A DNA stretch of 29,662 bases from CAZPWQ01 sp964590495 (GTDB lineage: Bacteria; Bacteroidota; Rhodothermia; Balneolales; Balneolaceae), in NCBI GenBank assembly GCA_964590495.1, contig CAZPWQ010000036.1, positions 1-29,662 on the forward strand. Direction: 5' to 3'. The notes beneath the pieces are model-generated. The model had not been told where the DNA came from. It made no database searches and saw only the letters and a list, made by a program, of their open reading frames with translations. Position numbers and translations under genes: made by a program. Shown here in pieces: positions 16,148 to 24,529 of this stretch (position 1 is the stretch's first letter; each line of letters opens with the position of its first letter).

Positions 16148-16738
16148 ATGGGAAAAACCTATACCTATTCCTGGCATATCGAACAATTTACAACCGCAAA
16201 ACAGGAGGCTGAAGAATTTATTCATTCTCTGAATGATTCGTCTTTTTTACAACGTCCAGGCAAAAACACCTGGAGCATAGCAGAGTGCTACAGCCATCTG
16301 ATTAATTTTGGAGAAGTTTATTTTCAAACTATTCAAGAAGGATTAAACAGTAATAATGAATTAATCGACCTGGCTGATACTGAACGAGAGTTCAAACCCC
16401 GCTGGTTTTGGAAGCTGGCAGAATCCTTTTTTGAACCGCCGTATAACATAAAAGTTAAAACGTTTGAGCCTTTTGAACCCGATACCGTATCAGGTCTTTC
16501 CCGTGATAATTTACTTACCGAATTTACCGACCTTCAGGATTGTTTTATAAATCAACTGAGAAAAGCCGAACAAGAAAATATTCATTTAAATAGGATAAAA
16601 GTACGTAATCCAATCTTTACTTTTCTCAAAATGACTCTGTCGGAGTGCTTCTCTCTGGCAGGAGTTCATCAGCGCCGCCATCAGTGGCAGGCACAACAGG
16701 TATTGAAAACACTGGATAATTATAGTCAACTATCTTAA
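16148..16738 (+). CDS. DinB-like four-helix metalloprotein
   Basis: The 196-residue protein has the DinB/YfiT arrangement: four long helices with a histidine at about position 50 (AECYSHLINF) and two near the C-terminus at 174 and 178 (VHQRRHQW), which together form the usual metal site. Family members are thiol-dependent transferases or detoxification enzymes, often using bacillithiol or a similar cofactor; the presence of a bacilliredoxin at 23101-23556 makes that plausible, as inference. The next gene, a transglycosylase, starts 12 bases after its stop, so they are probably co-transcribed without an obvious functional link. Confidence 0.85.
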   Translation: MGKTYTYSWHIEQFTTAKQEAEEFIHSLNDSSFLQRPGKNTWSIAECYSHLINFGEVYFQTIQEGLNSNNELIDLADTEREFKPRWFWKLAESFFEPPYNIKVKTFEPFEPDTVSGLSRDNLLTEFTDLQDCFINQLRKAEQENIHLNRIKVRNPIFTFLKMTLSECFSLAGVHQRRHQWQAQQVLKTLDNYSQLS

Positions 16739-16750
16739 ACATCTTCGATA

Positions 16751-17509
16751 ATGGCTGACAAAATCAACAAACCAGAAATAAATGAGAGTTCAAAACATCA
16801 CGTTGACAGACTTGATTATAAGCCATATTTAAAATATTTGGGATGGCTAGTATCCGGTTTGGTCATGTTTTCAATTCTGATGGTTCTAATGATGCGATGG
16901 ATAAATCCTCCGGCTTCATCTTTTATGATCCAAAGATCGCTTTCGACCTGGTGGAACGGGGAAGATTTTGAACTCTATCACGAATGGGCTGACTATCAGG
17001 ATATATCTCCTTATATAAAAGTCGCAGTGATTACATCAGAAGACCAGCGATTTCCCGATCACTGGGGGTTTGATTTTGAAGCAATTGAAGAAGCCATAGA
17101 AGAACAAGAACAAGGCATTCGCATGCGTGGGGCAAGCACAATCACCCAGCAGGTGGCAAAGAATATGTTTCTTTGGCCGGGACAGAATTTGATACGTAAA
17201 GGATTTGAAGCTTATTTTACCCTGCTTATTGAACTTTTCTGGTCGAAAAACAGAATCCTGGAGGTTTACTTAAACATTGCCGAATTCGGCAATGGTGTAT
17301 ACGGTGTCGAGGCTGCATGCCGGCAATACTTTGAAACTTCGGCAGCCAATCTGGATATGAGCCGGTCTGCCCTTCTGGCTACTGTTCTTCCAAGCCCCAA
17401 ACGGATGAATCTCACAAATCCCTCCTCCTATATGCTTGGACGCAGAGACTGGATACTTCAGTATATGTTCTATCTGGGCAATACCGAATATTTAAAACAG
17501 CTGGATTGA
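16751..17509 (+). CDS. mtgA: Monofunctional peptidoglycan glycosyltransferase
   Basis: The 252-residue GT51 enzyme polymerises lipid II into glycan strands at the outer face of the inner membrane. It has a single membrane anchor at about residues 30-49 and the catalytic EDQRFPDHWGFD motif at 97-108 with the general-base Glu97. The second motif is RGASTITQQVAKN at 126-138, and the later conserved stretch KNRILEVYLNIAEFGNGVYG follows. There is no transpeptidase domain, and the length fits MtgA. It starts at an ATG shortly after the DinB-like gene. A 230-base repeat-containing gap follows. Confidence 0.95.
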   Translation: MADKINKPEINESSKHHVDRLDYKPYLKYLGWLVSGLVMFSILMVLMMRWINPPASSFMIQRSLSTWWNGEDFELYHEWADYQDISPYIKVAVITSEDQRFPDHWGFDFEAIEEAIEEQEQGIRMRGASTITQQVAKNMFLWPGQNLIRKGFEAYFTLLIELFWSKNRILEVYLNIAEFGNGVYGVEAACRQYFETSAANLDMSRSALLATVLPSPKRMNLTNPSSYMLGRRDWILQYMFYLGNTEYLKQLD

Positions 17510-17576
17510 TAATCTTGAATATAAGAGGTATTCGAACGAATGAGAGAAAGCTTTAATTATTGGCATTATTAAAATC

Positions 17577-17660
17577 AACGCTGACAGGATCCGGAAATTC
17601 ACCGGAACGCTGTCAGGTTGAGTTTCCGGTCTCCCTTTCTCCGGTCTCCTTTCCTCCCGG
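17577..17660. repeat. Hairpin and pyrimidine-rich repeat
   Basis: CTGACAG..CCGG at 17580-17593 pairs with CCGG..CTGTCAG at about 17601-17615, a stem-loop that may end transcription of mtgA although no T tract follows. The next part (17622-17660) repeats the words GGTCTCC and TTTCCTCC and matches the purine/pyrimidine repeat at 14861-15137. A related CCTGTCAGCG word is at 19878-19887. Confidence 0.55.
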
Positions 17661-17765
17661 TATATTGCTGAAACTAAGGATTTAATTAACTCGTAATGGT
17701 GTTTTAAAGTCAGACAACATTTATTGGTTTTATCTGTTTATTGATTGGTAATAATAGCGAAATGC

Positions 17766-17770
17766 AGGAG
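17766..17770 (+). promoter_or_regulatory. Ribosome binding site that decides the TetR start
   Basis: AGGAG lies six bases before the ATG at 17777. The frame is open from a TTG at 17741 and has another ATG at 17762, but neither has a comparable site, so 17777 is the most likely start. Confidence 0.65.
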
Positions 17771-17776
17771 CTGAAA

Positions 17777-18475
17777 ATGAACACCATCGACCCTGAAAAG
17801 TTTGAAACAAAACTGGCAATAACCGAAGTAGCGGTTGATCTGTATATCAGACAAAATGGTTCTTTTACACTTAAAGAGATTGCCAAAGAACTGGATATAA
17901 CTGTTGCTGAAATTTTCAATTATTTCCCCAACAAGCGATCAATCCTGCAGTTTTTTTATGCATCACTGGTTTTTCGTTACCAGCTTATGGTCGATGAAAT
18001 TGAAGACTTCGAATCATACATGCTGAGTGAAAAACTATCCAATTTTGCTTATGCCAGTTTTGATATGCTTGGTGAGCGTAAGCCGTTTGTCGACGCTACT
18101 TTCGAAAAGCTGATAGCCTGTAGCTATGAAAAAACGGTCTATGAAAAAGAGGTGGAAAAACTGTTGAAGAAATTTGTTGAGAATGATCCTCTTGTCTCAT
18201 CGACCAGTACTGTTTTTCTAAATCAATGTGTATTTTCTTTTGTTCGCCGGCAATATCTTGGACTTGTCAGATTCTGGCTGAATGATGAATCTGAAGACTA
18301 TGAACTGACAATGGAGTTGACGGACAAGTTGACAAACTTTTTGCAGGAAATCATGTATAGTGCTGTACTGGATAAAGGGTTTGATCTGATCAAATTCATT
18401 GCTACCAATGGTAAGGCTTTCTTGCAGAATATTCCCTTTGCTAAAAATATATTATCAAAAATTGAAATTAGATAG
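17777..18475 (+). CDS. TetR/AcrR family transcriptional regulator
   Basis: With the start at 17777 the protein has 232 residues. The N-terminal DNA-binding domain is clear: a helix-turn-helix at about residues 30-52 (FTLKEIAKELDITVAEIFNYF) followed by the PNKRSILQFFY stretch that closes the TetR fold. The rest is an all-helical ligand or dimerisation domain with no recognisable pocket. The kinase-like AarF gene begins three bases after its stop codon, so the two are translated from one message and the regulator may respond to a lipid or quinone-related signal; this is inference from context only. Confidence 0.88.
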   Translation: MNTIDPEKFETKLAITEVAVDLYIRQNGSFTLKEIAKELDITVAEIFNYFPNKRSILQFFYASLVFRYQLMVDEIEDFESYMLSEKLSNFAYASFDMLGERKPFVDATFEKLIACSYEKTVYEKEVEKLLKKFVENDPLVSSTSTVFLNQCVFSFVRRQYLGLVRFWLNDESEDYELTMELTDKLTNFLQEIMYSAVLDKGFDLIKFIATNGKAFLQNIPFAKNILSKIEIR

Positions 18476-18478
18476 TTT

Positions 18479-19822
18479 ATGAGTGATGATTTTCCCTCTT
18501 CAAAACTTGAGCGCGGTAAAATTTTTGCCAAAACCGGGCTCAGGGTAGGAACCAACTATGCCAAACGATACCTGAAAAAGTCGGTTGGCAAAAAAGAATC
18601 TGAAGATGAAAACCGACGCTTTCACAATAAGAATGCGCAACAGGTTTTCAATGATTTTACCAAACTCCGTGGTACGGCCTTGAAAATTGCACAGTCGATG
18701 AGTATGGATGAGGGTATCATGCCCCAGGAATTTGCCGATGTTATGAGTGAAGCGCAATACAGCGTTCCCCCGATTAACAAGGCGCTGTCACGATCTATCA
18801 TTAAAAAGGAATTGGGTGAATATCCGGAGAATCTGTTTGCCGAATTCGAAGCCGAAGCTCTTGCAGCTGCCTCTTTGGGACAGGTTCACAAGGCCCGCCT
18901 GAAAAGCGGAGAAAAAGTTGCCATAAAAATACAGTATCCGAATGTACGGAATACCATACATTCCGATCTGGCAATTGCAAAATCCCTGATGAAACGAATA
19001 GCTAAAAGAGGTGCCAACCTTGATGAATATTTTGAGGAGGTTGAATCAACGTTAATGGAGGAAACCGATTATATCCAGGAAGGAAAATATATTGAATATT
19101 TTCATGAGCGATTTGCAGGCGAGGATATTGTAACACCCCGCTGGTTCAGGGAATATTCTTCAGGAAAAGTATTAACCATGACCTTCCTTGAAGGAAAGCA
19201 TATGAAAGAATTTTTGGCAGAAGACCCTTCCCAGGAACGGCGTAATGTTTTCGGGCAGCTACTTTGGAACTTTTTCCACGAACAGGTAGAGCAGCGTGAT
19301 TTCATTCATGCCGATACTCACCCAGGTAATTTCTTTCTAATGGAAGGGGACAAACTCGGGGTTGTTGATTTTGGATGTGTGAAGAAATTTCCGACTGAAT
19401 TCACCTATAATTATATGCAACTTCTTCCGATACATTTGGAAGAAGATGAAAACAGGATTAGGGAATTATACCAACAGCTGGGTATTACACGGAAGGATCC
19501 GGATAACCCTAAAAAAGAAGAGAGATTTTTCCAGTACTGCAAGAATTATGGAGAAACCTTTGCCAAACCTTACCGTGAGGATCAGTTCGATTTCGGCAAA
19601 CCGGAATTTAAACAACAGATCAACGATTTTGCCAAGGATATGCCGATAATGAATGAACCCCGGGGCGACAAAAATTTTATTTACAGTACAAAAGTCCATA
19701 TCGGCCTCTATAGTATGCTGATGAAGTTGAAAGCTGTAGTCGATACAACCCGTAGCAGGGAGATGACGCAGGGAGTCTTAGAAGAAATGAAGGAGGAATG
19801 GAACCCCGACAGGCGCGGATGA
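18479..19822 (+). CDS. ABC1/AarF (ADCK, UbiB-like) atypical kinase
   Basis: The 447-residue protein is closest in motif layout to the ADCK3/COQ8 type. The family's KxGQ motif reads KIAQ at 69-72 (within LRGTALKIAQSMS), so the usual Gly is Ala. The Ala-rich loop AAAS is at 129-132, the lysine of VAIK at 150, the catalytic loop DFIHADTHPGN at 274-284 and the metal-binding DFG at 297-299. No C-terminal membrane helices are evident. Family members support quinone or isoprenoid lipid metabolism as ATPases or kinases. It is coupled to a TetR regulator, an uncommon partner. The stop codon is followed at once by a repeat. Confidence 0.9.
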   Translation: MSDDFPSSKLERGKIFAKTGLRVGTNYAKRYLKKSVGKKESEDENRRFHNKNAQQVFNDFTKLRGTALKIAQSMSMDEGIMPQEFADVMSEAQYSVPPINKALSRSIIKKELGEYPENLFAEFEAEALAAASLGQVHKARLKSGEKVAIKIQYPNVRNTIHSDLAIAKSLMKRIAKRGANLDEYFEEVESTLMEETDYIQEGKYIEYFHERFAGEDIVTPRWFREYSSGKVLTMTFLEGKHMKEFLAEDPSQERRNVFGQLLWNFFHEQVEQRDFIHADTHPGNFFLMEGDKLGVVDFGCVKKFPTEFTYNYMQLLPIHLEEDENRIRELYQQLGITRKDPDNPKKEERFFQYCKNYGETFAKPYREDQFDFGKPEFKQQINDFAKDMPIMNEPRGDKNFIYSTKVHIGLYSMLMKLKAVVDTTRSREMTQGVLEEMKEEWNPDRRG

Positions 19823-19925
19823 GGCGGATCGTGCGGATTTACACAGATAGATATTTTTGAAGGATCCGCAATGAAAAACCTGTCAGCGTGCGGAGGTTTT
19901 CCGCTTTCCCGTTCGCTGGAAACCT
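19820..19925. repeat. Intergenic GCGGAT-word repeat
   Basis: Just after the AarF stop, the words GAGGCGGATCGTGCGGATTTACACAG face GGATCCGCA at about 19862-19870, followed by CCTGTCAGCG and a dyad of GGAAAA/TTTTCC type. It is a short, degenerate inverted repeat of the same style as the others in this window. The rest of the gap up to 20069 is AT-rich and empty. Confidence 0.45.
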
Positions 19926-20069
19926 TAAAAAATCAATTCTCAAGTACCATATATTTTGCTAAAATCCTCGGTATTTTCATGCCGGAAAAAATATCTTCGT
20001 CCATTAATATTACTTTCTGATTAGATTAAATAGAAGTGAAAATTAAATTTCTATCCCGTTTTCTCTTTG

Positions 20070-22595
20070 TTAAACTTTCATGCATATGATAGTGGTATCA
20101 TCTGCCAATTGATAGTCGCTAAATTTTTGCACCCGGCGCTTTATATCAAGCGAAATTTCATTGCTCGGCTTGCCGGTATCCAGCGATTCGACCATAGAAA
20201 TCAACGTATCAAAACCAAAACGGTTACCCTGTGGATCGACTGCTTCGGGTAAGCCATCTGAATAAAGAAGCAGGAAATCATCGTGTTGCAAATTCATTTC
20301 CAGTGACCGGTAGCATACATCCTGTTTTATACCCAGGGGATATTTGGGATCCGGCGTCTTTATAAACTCTGCTTTACCGTTTCTCTTCAGAATTGGAAGA
20401 CAATGTCCGGCATTGGCAATTTTAAGACTCATACTTTCCGGATCATATTGTGCTATAATACATGTTATAAATGTTTTAGGGTCTGTCCTGGCAAATAGTG
20501 TCGGTGAAACCTCCTGCAGAATTGATTCCGGAGTATCCCGGTGCAGACGTGAAAGCAGAAGACCGCTTGTAAATACCGCATGCATCGCTGCTTTCATAGC
20601 TTTACCCGAAACATCAACTATGGTCATTGTCAGAATCTGCTTCTCAGGAGTGCCGTTGCGACCGGTCACATAATCGAAATAATCTCCGCCTACCTCAAAA
20701 GAGGGCATAAAAAAGCCGTATACATCAACGCCGGGCAGAGAAGGCGGCTGAAGCGGCATCAGCTTGAACTGACTTTCCCGGGCTATTTCAATCTCTTTTT
20801 CAACCCGCAGATGGTTGGCCATACGCTCTTGATATTCGGGAATATAACCGCCCAGTTCAGTAACCGAATTCCCATACCGATAAGCTATAAAGCCGTAGAG
20901 AAGGGGCAGAGCAAGGATTGATAACTGCAGCCAGGCAATATATGCAACATCCAGACTTTCAGATCCCCAATATGGCATAACCATCAGTATTATGATAAAC
21001 ACCCACCAGCCGGTTGAAAAAGAAATTAAACCTGAATTGGTGTACACATAAATCACTACCGATCCTATCACAGAATAAATCAAGATATCCTGCCAGATTG
21101 AACCGACAACACCGACCAAAGGAGCCGATCCGGCGAATAAAAATCCGGTGAGAATCATGCCGGCTCCATATAAAAGCCATGTCCTTTTTAATTTCGTCTG
21201 CAGAAAACTGATCATGACGGCAACATGTCCTAATGCAACCAATAGGGTATTGATCCCTGCACTTATATTCATTGTCAGGAGCTTAGGCTGCATACTCGGT
21301 TCGGCAAATCCAAATTGACTGTCGGCCTGGTAATAAACGGTATCCAACAGATAGATGAGTACGGCAAATAGCCCCAGCAGAATACCACCAAAGGCATATC
21401 CCCGTAACAGGCAGTCACCGGTTTCATGAAAGAAAAATCGCTTTCTCCAATAGGCATCCAGCAGATGCAGTTGTTCATGATTCTGGCTGCGTGCTGTAGC
21501 CTCCCAGCCGATATATGCAAGAGCTCCATACAATCCGCAAGCACCGCCAAGCAGTAGCTGATTCAATACAAAGACAGCAGTGTTGGTACCATTAAAAAAG
21601 GGTTCAAAAGTGTTCAGGAGATAAAACATGCGCCAGCCGAAAATTCCCAACCCAACCGCTAAAAGGATTAAGAAAGCACGTTTCCATTCAACCTGACCTT
21701 TATTAATTTGTTTAATTCCCACAAAAAAAACGAGCAATATCAGCAGCATCAGTGATCCGAATGAAATAATCAATGTTGCATTATTGATACTATGTCCGGA
21801 ACCAAGCTGTTCGGGTTCAAGTTGATCAAGTGCCTTGAAATTTTCTATAGCTGCACCATACCGAATAGTTGTGGCAGACGCGGTACTGGATTCTCTTATC
21901 AGCGGCTTCACTTCGAGAGAAAGTTCCGCCGGTCCCTGTTCAGGATTGACGGCCCTCCAGTTAAACAGCGTATTGTTACCTACACTGTTTTCTGACAGGT
22001 TCAGAGAACGTTCTCCAAAAGCAGGCTCCCGTGTTATAACCGAATCCCTGACATCTACAAAATTCAGCTCATAATTATCCAGATTATAACCTAAAATATC
22101 CCGGACAATATGTGTAGCAATAGAAAAGAGAGAGTCGCCGGCCACAAATGTAGGATTGGGATTTTGAGGATGGGCCTCAATACGACGTACCCGGCCATCC
22201 TGTCCGTAGTTTAAGGTAAGACGGGAAACCTTATCAATTATATCAACAAAGGAGGACGATACCACTACATTATCCTCTTGTTTAATTCCGATATCCACCT
22301 TCCAGCCGGTCAGATTCCTGCTGTTACTATTCAACAGATAAGGTGAAGAACGGCTGTTTACTGAATCTCTGAGCTGTTTATAATAATCAATATGCTGTGT
22401 TCTGGTAGCCAGTAACTGTAAACTATCGACCGTAAATCCCAGTTGATTAGCCAATTCGGCGGTTTTGCCTTCAATTGTCGACCGGCTGTCATTAATAGGA
22501 GCGCCCGCATTAAAGGCTATTGACGAATGCAGCACTAAATAGACGACAAAGCCGATAGCTCCCAGAAAAATCCAATATGTTAACCGGTGCCCCAT
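20070..22595 (-). CDS. Membrane-bound SpoIIE/RsbU-type PP2C phosphatase
   Basis: About 841 residues. An N-terminal membrane helix (residues 9-26) leads to an exported region of about 220 residues, then a set of about eight hydrophobic helices (about 260-575), and a cytoplasmic PP2C domain from about 600. Metal-binding motifs are VGGDYFDY (GGD at 637-639), IVDVSGKAMKAAMH, YSDGLPEAVD and the final LADDTTI. It should dephosphorylate an anti-sigma-factor antagonist or similar protein in answer to an external signal; no such partner is in the window. The ATG at 22595 is preferred over a TTG one codon earlier. The sensor region has no recognised domain. Confidence 0.9.
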   Translation of the reverse strand: MGHRLTYWIFLGAIGFVVYLVLHSSIAFNAGAPINDSRSTIEGKTAELANQLGFTVDSLQLLATRTQHIDYYKQLRDSVNSRSSPYLLNSNSRNLTGWKVDIGIKQEDNVVVSSSFVDIIDKVSRLTLNYGQDGRVRRIEAHPQNPNPTFVAGDSLFSIATHIVRDILGYNLDNYELNFVDVRDSVITREPAFGERSLNLSENSVGNNTLFNWRAVNPEQGPAELSLEVKPLIRESSTASATTIRYGAAIENFKALDQLEPEQLGSGHSINNATLIISFGSLMLLILLVFFVGIKQINKGQVEWKRAFLILLAVGLGIFGWRMFYLLNTFEPFFNGTNTAVFVLNQLLLGGACGLYGALAYIGWEATARSQNHEQLHLLDAYWRKRFFFHETGDCLLRGYAFGGILLGLFAVLIYLLDTVYYQADSQFGFAEPSMQPKLLTMNISAGINTLLVALGHVAVMISFLQTKLKRTWLLYGAGMILTGFLFAGSAPLVGVVGSIWQDILIYSVIGSVVIYVYTNSGLISFSTGWWVFIIILMVMPYWGSESLDVAYIAWLQLSILALPLLYGFIAYRYGNSVTELGGYIPEYQERMANHLRVEKEIEIARESQFKLMPLQPPSLPGVDVYGFFMPSFEVGGDYFDYVTGRNGTPEKQILTMTIVDVSGKAMKAAMHAVFTSGLLLSRLHRDTPESILQEVSPTLFARTDPKTFITCIIAQYDPESMSLKIANAGHCLPILKRNGKAEFIKTPDPKYPLGIKQDVCYRSLEMNLQHDDFLLLYSDGLPEAVDPQGNRFGFDTLISMVESLDTGKPSNEISLDIKRRVQKFSDYQLADDTTIICMKV

Positions 22596-22967
22596 CAATA
22601 GTTCGAAATGTGCTTTTTATATAATTAGTAGCTTCATGGATGGAAGATAGTTCTTAAAAATGTGTGGAATCAATGAATGATTAAATCCCGGCGGACATTT
22701 TTTTGCTTTATTCTTTTAAGATACCATGTTAAACAGAATATGCCTACGGATTTAAGTGCGTAATGTTGCTTTGCAATCGCTTGGTAAATAACCTTCCCTT
22801 TTTCGAGGAATCTGCTCTTAATATCTTCGTACTAATTATAATAATAGTTTGAAAATCAAAGATATAGAACTTTCTAATATAGCCGCCATTTAATTATACG
22901 CTGCTCCTCAAAGCTATTTCACCCCCGAAGGGAATGCCCAGGGCAAAAGTTGCCCAAAGGAGACACT
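22596..22967. other. Non-coding gap upstream of the phosphatase gene
   Basis: The part nearest 22600-22900 is AT-rich and should contain the promoter of the phosphatase gene on the minus strand; no clear consensus is seen. The end of the gap changes character: from about 22917 it is GC-rich, with a small hairpin GGGCAA-AAG-TTGCCC at 22941-22955 and a strong ribosome-binding site AAAGGAGA at 22956-22963 in front of the small frame at 22968. Confidence 0.45.
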
Positions 22968-23210
22968 ATGAACCTCAACCCAATGGATCGGGGAAAGAGC
23001 ATCCGGGGAATTGTAGGCTTATATTGGAAAATGAGAGGCATGAAAAAAGCCGATGGAAAAATCCATCGGCTTTTAATGATAGTGTTATTAATAAAGACCG
23101 TCAGCTTTCTGTGGCTTCTTTTTCTCCAGAAAAAGCCTGGAAAACCATTTTCAGGTCCTCAGCGATATCCACTTTTGTTCGACCTTCAATACGATGACGT
23201 GGTATCATAG
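22968..23210 (+). CDS. Doubtful small frame, up to 80 aa, with a strong RBS
   Basis: An ATG at 22968 has AAAGGAGA just upstream and opens a frame with the start MNLNPMDRGKSIRG and a basic first half, followed by a hydrophobic part (RLLMIVLLIKTVSFLWLLFL). The second half runs through the terminator hairpin and into the 3' end of the bacilliredoxin gene on the other strand, so it is probably spurious there. The first 25 codons could be the remains of a longer gene. I do not recognise it. Low confidence. Confidence 0.2.
   Translation: MNLNPMDRGKSIRGIVGLYWKMRGMKKADGKIHRLLMIVLLIKTVSFLWLLFLQKKPGKPFSGPQRYPLLFDLQYDDVVS
23043..23074 (-). terminator. Intrinsic terminator of the bacilliredoxin gene
   Basis: A perfect 12-base stem (AAAAGCCGATGG against CCATCGGCTTTT) with a six-base loop lies 27 bases after the stop codon on the minus strand, and six T residues follow on that strand. 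It is a textbook Rho-independent terminator; the plus-strand T run is shorter, so it acts mainly leftwards. Confidence 0.9.
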
Positions 23211-23556
23211 CTTTAATTTCGCCATCCTTGAAATAAGCAAATGCAGGTGAGGAAGGTGGATATTCGCTAAAATATTCGCGTGCCCGTTCGGTAGCTTCTT
23301 TGTCCTGACCGGCAAAAACTGTAACCATATGGTCAGGTTTGACATCTGATTCGTCAAGGGCAATTTTTACACCGGGCCGTGCATTACCTGCCGCACAACC
23401 ACAAACTGAGTTTATAACCATCAGCATGGTGCCTTGATTGTATTCTTTCATAGCACGGTCTACATCTTCGGGTGTCTTCAGTTCTTTCACACCCAAATCC
23501 GTTAATTCCGTGCGCATCCATGAGGTATCGGGACCTACTCCAAATCCAAATTGCAT
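23101..23556 (-). CDS. BrxA/BrxB family bacilliredoxin
   Basis: The 151-residue thioredoxin-fold protein carries the family CGC motif at 52-54 (INSVCGCAAGNARPG), the site that removes bacillithiol from mixed disulfides on proteins. The length and the conserved SPAFAYFKDGEIKAMIPRHRIEG region agree with BrxA/BrxB. Bacillithiol is used by many Bacteroidota-group bacteria as well as Firmicutes. It lies next to superoxide dismutase, transcribed in the same direction but separated by a terminator, so both are separate oxidative-stress units. The start is an ATG. Confidence 0.94.
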   Translation of the reverse strand: MQFGFGVGPDTSWMRTELTDLGVKELKTPEDVDRAMKEYNQGTMLMVINSVCGCAAGNARPGVKIALDESDVKPDHMVTVFAGQDKEATERAREYFSEYPPSSPAFAYFKDGEIKAMIPRHRIEGRTKVDIAEDLKMVFQAFSGEKEATES

Positions 23557-23627
23557 AATCGAAAAGTATTTATTTTGGCTTAACTGTTATCACAAATATA
23601 CTATCTAATTGTGAAGTATCGAAGAAG

Positions 23628-23658
23628 AAAAACGCCCCACAATAAGGCGAGGCGCTTT
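23628..23658 (-). terminator. Intrinsic terminator after superoxide dismutase
   Basis: On the minus strand, CGCCTC pairs with GGGGCG (one T-G pair) around a ten-base loop and five T residues follow. It lies about 20 bases after the sod stop codon, between sod and the bacilliredoxin gene. Confidence 0.7.
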
Positions 23659-23678
23659 ATTACATATGCTAACGTAAT

Positions 23679-24287
23679 TTACTTTGCATCATTGTAATAT
23701 TTATTAACCTGATCCCAGTTAATCAGGTTCCAGAAATGATTAACATATTCGCCGCGCTTATTCTGATACTTCAGATAATACGCATGTTCCCAAACATCAA
23801 CCCCGAGAATAGGTGTTAATCCATTCATATAGGGACTGTTTTGATTGGCTGTTGAAATCACTTCCAGGCTTCCATCTTTTTTCACACATAACCAGCCCCA
23901 TCCGGACCCGAACTGTCCGGTAGCAGCATTATTGAATTTTTCCTTAAACTTATCAAAACTGCCAAAATGTTCGTTGATCGCACTGGAAATGTCGCCTGTT
24001 GGAGCTCCTCCTCCGTCTGGCGATAAGATTGTCCAGAACAATTTATGGTTTGCATACCCTCCACCGTTATTAATTACAGTCTGCCGTATATCTTCCGGAA
24101 CTTCTGTAATACGCTGAAGTACCTCTTCGATAGGCTTATTTGCAAATTCATGGCCTTTCAAAGCTTTGTTCGTTTTATCTGTATATCCCTGGTGATGTTT
24201 TGTATGATGAATCCTCATTGTCTGCTCATCGATGTGCGGTTCGAGAGCATCATATTCATACGGTAAGTCAGGTAATTCGTAAGCCAT
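23679..24287 (-). CDS. sodA: Superoxide dismutase, Mn/Fe family (Mn-like)
   Basis: At 202 residues with the two-domain Fe/Mn SOD fold, it converts superoxide to oxygen and hydrogen peroxide. Metal ligands are His27 (MRIHH), His81 (YANHKLFW), Asp164 and His168 (DVWEHAYYLKY). The second-shell pattern is Mn-type: Gly76-Gly77 rather than Ala-Gln, and the STANQ stretch that supplies the active-site Gln at about 149. Position 78 is Tyr where many relatives have His. There is no signal peptide, so it acts in the cytoplasm. The ATG start is clear; a terminator follows. Confidence 0.96.
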   Translation of the reverse strand: MAYELPDLPYEYDALEPHIDEQTMRIHHTKHHQGYTDKTNKALKGHEFANKPIEEVLQRITEVPEDIRQTVINNGGGYANHKLFWTILSPDGGGAPTGDISSAINEHFGSFDKFKEKFNNAATGQFGSGWGWLCVKKDGSLEVISTANQNSPYMNGLTPILGVDVWEHAYYLKYQNKRGEYVNHFWNLINWDQVNKYYNDAK

Positions 24288-24400
24288 AATTATGTTTGAT
24301 TTAAAGGTTCAAAAATATTTTAAAATTAAATCTTAAAAGCTCTAATACATTACGATGCAGTAGCTTGTAAAAATGCACCTATTCATCGATTAAATCAATA

Positions 24401-24446
24401 TTGAATCGGTTATCGTTCCATGGATTGATTCAACTTGAAAAAGTTG
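24401..24446. promoter_or_regulatory. Inverted repeats between sod and the transhydrogenase gene
   Basis: TTGAATC (24401-24407) and GATTCAA (24427-24433) form one dyad and CAACTT-GAAA-AAGTTG (24431-24446) a second, overlapping one. They lie between divergent promoters of two redox genes and could be an operator. No known regulator site is matched. Confidence 0.35.
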
Positions 24447-24529
24447 TTTAATAGATCACGAAAAATGAAGAAAATCCTCTATTTTAAATTTTCGAAATTA
24501 TTTAATCATACCAGCAACAGGTTTTTATT

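Noticed and set aside
22941..22963. Riboswitch before the small frame at 22968
   Set aside because: Only a six-base hairpin and an RBS are present; no conserved core of a known riboswitch class can be recognised.
24431..24446. CAACTT-GAAA-AAGTTG hairpin as a terminator
   Set aside because: The stem is weak and AT-rich with no adequate T run, and it lies between divergent genes where no terminator is needed.
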